Shown: piece by piece, positions 61,290 through 64,000 of the stretch
Layout of the letters: each line of letters opens with the position of its first letter
Numbering within the stretch: the stretch's first letter is position 1
DNA from: Acidiphilium sp. 37-60-79
GTDB taxonomy: Bacteria > Pseudomonadota > Alphaproteobacteria > Acetobacterales > Acetobacteraceae
Length of the DNA stretch: 64,000 nucleotides
Reading direction: 5' to 3'
Assembly: GCA_002279355.1 (NCBI GenBank)
Contig: NCBV01000006.1
Span: forward strand, 87,655-151,654
The notes under the pieces: generated by a model
What the model was told of the DNA's origin: nothing
What the model saw: the letters and a program-made list of their open reading frames with translations, nothing else
Database searches by the model: none
Translations under genes and position numbers: made by a program

Positions 61290-62558
61290 ATGCCGCGACA
61301 AAGGATTACTGCCGGATCGCTAGAGGCGCTGGAGCCCGGCGTATGCATATGGGATGATCTTGTCCTTGGGTTCGGCGCTCGCCGACAGACCGCAGGCGGG
61401 GAAGCCACCTTCATTTTTAAGGCGCGGTTGGCGATCACCAAAAAACAAGTATTCGTGACCATTGGCCGCTATCGGCGCGGTGATTGGACGATTGCGGAGG
61501 CCCGCGCAAAAGCCGCCGAACTGCGTCACGATGTCCGGCGCGGAATTGATCCCTTAGCCTATAAGATCGCGCTGCAAGCGGAAATGACGGTTGCCGAACT
61601 ATGCGACGCATACCTTGACGCTGCGCCGACGCTGCTGCTCGCCAAGGCTGGCCGGGCAAAAAAACCATCTACCTTGGCGACTGACCGCAGCCGCATCGAG
61701 GCGCATATAAAGCCGCTGCTCGGCGCTAAAAGAGTGAGCGAGGTTACGCCAGGCGATATCGAGACATTCTTGCACCGCGTCGCCAGGGGAGACACCGCCA
61801 AGGCCCGCGCGCCATCCGGGCGAGGCAATCCGGCATCAGGCGGCAAGGGAACTGCCAGCCGCACCACGGGCCTGTTGGGAGCGATTTTCAGCTATTCGAT
61901 GAAACGCAAACTGAGATCAGACAATCCGGTGCGTGGGGTAACGCGATTCAAGGATGGCCGGAAGGATCGCCGCTTCTCCACCGACGAATATGCTCTTTTG
62001 GGCGAGGGGTTAGCGAAGGCCGAAAAATCCCAGCCGGTTGCGGTTGCGTGCATCCGTTTCTTGGCCGTGAGCGGCTGGAGACGTAGTGAGGCGACGCATT
62101 TGCGCTGGCAGGATATCGACGCCGAACGGCGGACGGCACTCTTAGGGGACACTAAAACAGGCCGCAGCGTTCGCGCATTATCTCATTCAGCCTTGGCGAT
62201 CCTGGCCGGGATGGATCGGCGCTTCGGGTGCGATTGGGTATTCCCTGCCGCCGTCGCCAATCTGCCCATCGGATCGCTACCGCGCGCCTGGGACCGCGTG
62301 ATTAACCTTGTGGGATTGCCGACCGAATTGACGCCCCACACGCTGCGCCATTCATTCGCTAGCGTTGCGAGTGATGAGGGTTTTTCCGAGGCAACAATAG
62401 CCGCCCTGCTTGGTCATAAATTAGGCTCGATGACCGGGCGATACACACACACCGCCGATGCAAACCTACTCGCCGCTGCTGACAAGGTTGCGGATTTAAT
62501 TGCGCGTCATATGGGTGGTGAAAAATTAACTGGCGAGGTGGTGCAACTGCGCCGGTAA
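61290..62558 (+). CDS. int: Tyrosine-type integrase
   Basis: Site-specific recombinase of 422 residues, P4/phage-type. It has an N-terminal arm-binding domain (about 1-90, DUF4102-like), a core-binding domain (100-215), and a catalytic domain with the full set Arg264 in SGWRRSE, His350 and Arg353 in TPHTLRHSF, His376 in LLGHKLG and the nucleophile Tyr385 in GRYTHTAD. GGAG lies ten bases before the ATG. Position 135 bases from the tRNA-Arg fragment marks it as the island integrase; it should be active. Confidence 0.93.
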   Translation: MPRQRITAGSLEALEPGVCIWDDLVLGFGARRQTAGGEATFIFKARLAITKKQVFVTIGRYRRGDWTIAEARAKAAELRHDVRRGIDPLAYKIALQAEMTVAELCDAYLDAAPTLLLAKAGRAKKPSTLATDRSRIEAHIKPLLGAKRVSEVTPGDIETFLHRVARGDTAKARAPSGRGNPASGGKGTASRTTGLLGAIFSYSMKRKLRSDNPVRGVTRFKDGRKDRRFSTDEYALLGEGLAKAEKSQPVAVACIRFLAVSGWRRSEATHLRWQDIDAERRTALLGDTKTGRSVRALSHSALAILAGMDRRFGCDWVFPAAVANLPIGSLPRAWDRVINLVGLPTELTPHTLRHSFASVASDEGFSEATIAALLGHKLGSMTGRYTHTADANLLAAADKVADLIARHMGGEKLTGEVVQLRR

Positions 62559-62660
62559 GGAGATCCGTGCTGGCCGGTCGCCAGTGAACAGGGAGGCCCG
62601 ATGGCGTTCGTAGCGCCACCGGGCAATGGCCCGCAAACCAGTCCAGGGAAGGACACAAGT

Positions 62661-63023
62661 ATGAGCCATCTACAGGCTATCACGAACTCGGAACCCGCGC
62701 AAAACCCCGACGCTGGGTTCATCGATATTGCTGCCCGCGCGCGCAAAAAATACAGGCTGTGGGCGAGTATCGCAAACATTCGGGTAGCCGACGACGAAGC
62801 CGAGCGGGAACTTGAGGCCATCGGAGCGCCTGTTGAAAAAGTCGCCGACGAATTGGCGGAAACTCTAGCAAAAACAGACTTTGCGACCGTTGAAGGCGCG
62901 AAAGCATTAGCGCAAACAATCGCAATATTTGGCGACATTAAAGCAAGAGATGTTACCGATGCCGCATATATTCACGAACGCCTAATCGCCCGACTGCTGA
63001 CCGGTCTGGGAGCGTTCGAATGA
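62661..63023 (+). CDS. Island protein of unknown function (120 aa)
   Basis: A 120-residue protein starting MSHLQAITNSEPAQNPDAG with a predominantly helical middle (IAARARKKYRLWASIANIRVADDEAERELEAIG). It has no signal, membrane segment or recognised domain. The ATG at 62661 has AAGGA seven bases upstream. Its stop overlaps the next start (ATGA), so the two form a pair. Phage or island accessory protein by location. Confidence 0.7.
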   Translation: MSHLQAITNSEPAQNPDAGFIDIAARARKKYRLWASIANIRVADDEAERELEAIGAPVEKVADELAETLAKTDFATVEGAKALAQTIAIFGDIKARDVTDAAYIHERLIARLLTGLGAFE

Positions 63024-63631
63024 GCGGCGCTCATGGCCGGGGGAAACCCCGGCGCGTTTCCGCCGCTGAGGTCGCCTCTTGGTTTCACCACCCCAAAGGC
63101 CGCCCCTGGCCGACTGCCGATCACGTGGGTGGGTTAGTCGCCACGATTAACGACACGAATCCGCCCGATGAACCCGCGATAGAGCGCAGCAAGCAAACCA
63201 CCCTCCGCCTGCGCCGCGTTCAACAAGCAATCGAGGTGCTGACTGCTGAATTGCCGGTCCTGATCGCCGCCGCAGAGGATCACCATCGACTTGCGGCAGC
63301 GGCTGGTCGTCCGCCTTGGCGATCACGTGAAGGGACGATTGAGCCCGCGCAACAGTTGCTTAATTCGGCCATTGCCGCACGGCGGGTGTTTCTGGCGCGA
63401 TCTAAAGGCAAGCAAGGCCGCAAGCGAGATTGGGTGCCAAACGCTGATGTTGCTCGATTACTTGCGCTGGGGGCTTGGCGCGCGGCTGGGTGCACGAAGC
63501 CGCTCGGGTATCACCGGACCGGACCGCTCGTCAGTGTGATTAGTGCCGTGCTCGACGCGATGGGGACACCAACAGACGAAGATGCAATATCGAAATGGCT
63601 GGAAGAACGCAGCAAAGGTGCGAAGAAATAA
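63020..63631 (+). CDS. Island protein of unknown function (203 aa)
   Basis: A 203-residue basic protein with helical stretches (LRLRRVQQAIEVLTAELPVLIAAAEDHHRLA), an Arg/Lys-rich middle and a C-terminal segment that could be DNA-binding. I do not recognise the family. It overlaps the preceding gene by the ATGA form and is followed 75 bases later by a small HTH gene. Position suggests an island replication, regulatory or cargo role. Confidence 0.7.
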   Translation: MSGAHGRGKPRRVSAAEVASWFHHPKGRPWPTADHVGGLVATINDTNPPDEPAIERSKQTTLRLRRVQQAIEVLTAELPVLIAAAEDHHRLAAAAGRPPWRSREGTIEPAQQLLNSAIAARRVFLARSKGKQGRKRDWVPNADVARLLALGAWRAAGCTKPLGYHRTGPLVSVISAVLDAMGTPTDEDAISKWLEERSKGAKK

Positions 63632-63706
63632 AATTCAATTCTTCGGACGTAGTTACCCGCCACGTGTGTTTTTTAGTCGTCATCGCAACCAAACGAGGTG
63701 ATAGAC

Positions 63707-63892
63707 GTGACACACAACGACGAACTGCTTGATCGCAAACAGGCCGCAATTTTCTTGAAAGTTAGCGACCGCACCCTGGATCGCATCTCCGACCTACCCC
63801 GCATCAGAATCGGTGAGCGCCGTATTTGTTTCCGGCGTAGCGACCTCACTGCCTACTTGGATCGCCGCACCGAAACCCGCGCCGCAGCCTAA
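63707..63892 (+). CDS. AlpA/excisionase-like helix-turn-helix protein
   Basis: A 61-residue MerR-type HTH (HTH_17) protein: LLDRKQAAIFLKVSDRTLDRI, then LPRIRIGERRICFRRSDLTAYLDRR, the standard pattern of AlpA/excisionase regulators in P4-type islands. The start is GTG at 63707, four bases after GAGGTGAT; another GTG at 63698 is possible. It probably controls or helps excision of the island. Confidence 0.85.
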   Translation: MTHNDELLDRKQAAIFLKVSDRTLDRISDLPRIRIGERRICFRRSDLTAYLDRRTETRAAA

Positions 63893-63955
63893 CCACCCGC
63901 AAAAAAAATGGCCCGCCGCGTGTGACCGCTGGCGAGCCACTGAGAGGTTAATTTC

Positions 63956-64000
63956 ATGCCCAAAATACCGCACCGCCCCGAAAATAGCAACGATATTCCG
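63956..64000 (+). CDS. Start of an unidentified island gene, cut by the window
   Basis: ATG at 63956 follows GAGAGG by eight bases and opens a frame MPKIPHRPENSNDIP that runs off the edge. In islands of this kind a primase or other replication gene often follows the AlpA-like gene, but 15 residues give no proof. Confidence 0.5.
   Translation, partial: MPKIPHRPENSNDIP

Overview
The window reads as a chromosome segment from an alphaproteobacterium of moderately high G+C (judged by eye), most likely an acid-tolerant member of the Acetobacteraceae/Rhodospirillales. The support is the beta-operon followed directly by the str and S10 operons, the style of the ribosomal proteins, a kumamolisin-type (S53) acid protease, and many oxidative molybdenum and aromatic-acid enzymes. 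The lineage is an inference; no species can be named from sequence alone.

Bases 1-19131 are one long minus-strand block of translation and transcription genes, read from high to low coordinate: rplK-rplA-rplJ-rplL-rpoB-rpoC, a terminator and a new promoter, then rpsL-rpsG-tuf-rpsJ-rplC-rplD-rplW-rplB-rpsS-rplV-rpsC-rplP-rpmC-rpsQ-rplN (cut by the window edge). Two usual members are absent from their canonical places: fusA between rpsG and tuf, and secE-nusG upstream of rplK.

Bases 19374-30948 hold housekeeping and catabolic genes: an aldo/keto reductase, a minus-strand lipoprotein-pyrD-HAD phosphatase-gltX operon, a fumarylacetoacetase-family gene, an omega-aminotransferase/aldehyde dehydrogenase/SDR operon for an amino-aldehyde route, a sedolisin protease and a small PilZ protein. 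Bases 31310-43893 hold a diacylglycerol-type glycosyltransferase divergent from an orphan phnM, a pcaHGFB protocatechuate cluster, a two-subunit Tat-exported molybdenum hydroxylase, a zinc-free MDR reductase and a CopA copper ATPase. Bases 43911-51532 hold a tripartite RND efflux operon with a divergent OmpR-type two-component system.

Bases 51533-53660 look like a small acquired patch: an XRE-cupin regulator plus GNAT acetyltransferase, bracketed by a 15-bp repeat, then an acidic orphan gene preceded by what looks like the 3' end of a lost partner gene. Beyond it lie alkB-ada (alkylation repair), a coxMSL-like molybdenum hydroxylase operon without the CO dehydrogenase signature, a GST/DUF2934 pair and a hotdog thioesterase.

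At 61107-61155 there is a 49-base 3' fragment of tRNA-Arg(CCG), immediately followed by a tyrosine integrase and uncharacterised genes. This is the left end of an integrated genomic island that continues past the window. No CRISPR array, rRNA, intact tRNA or complete insertion sequence was seen.
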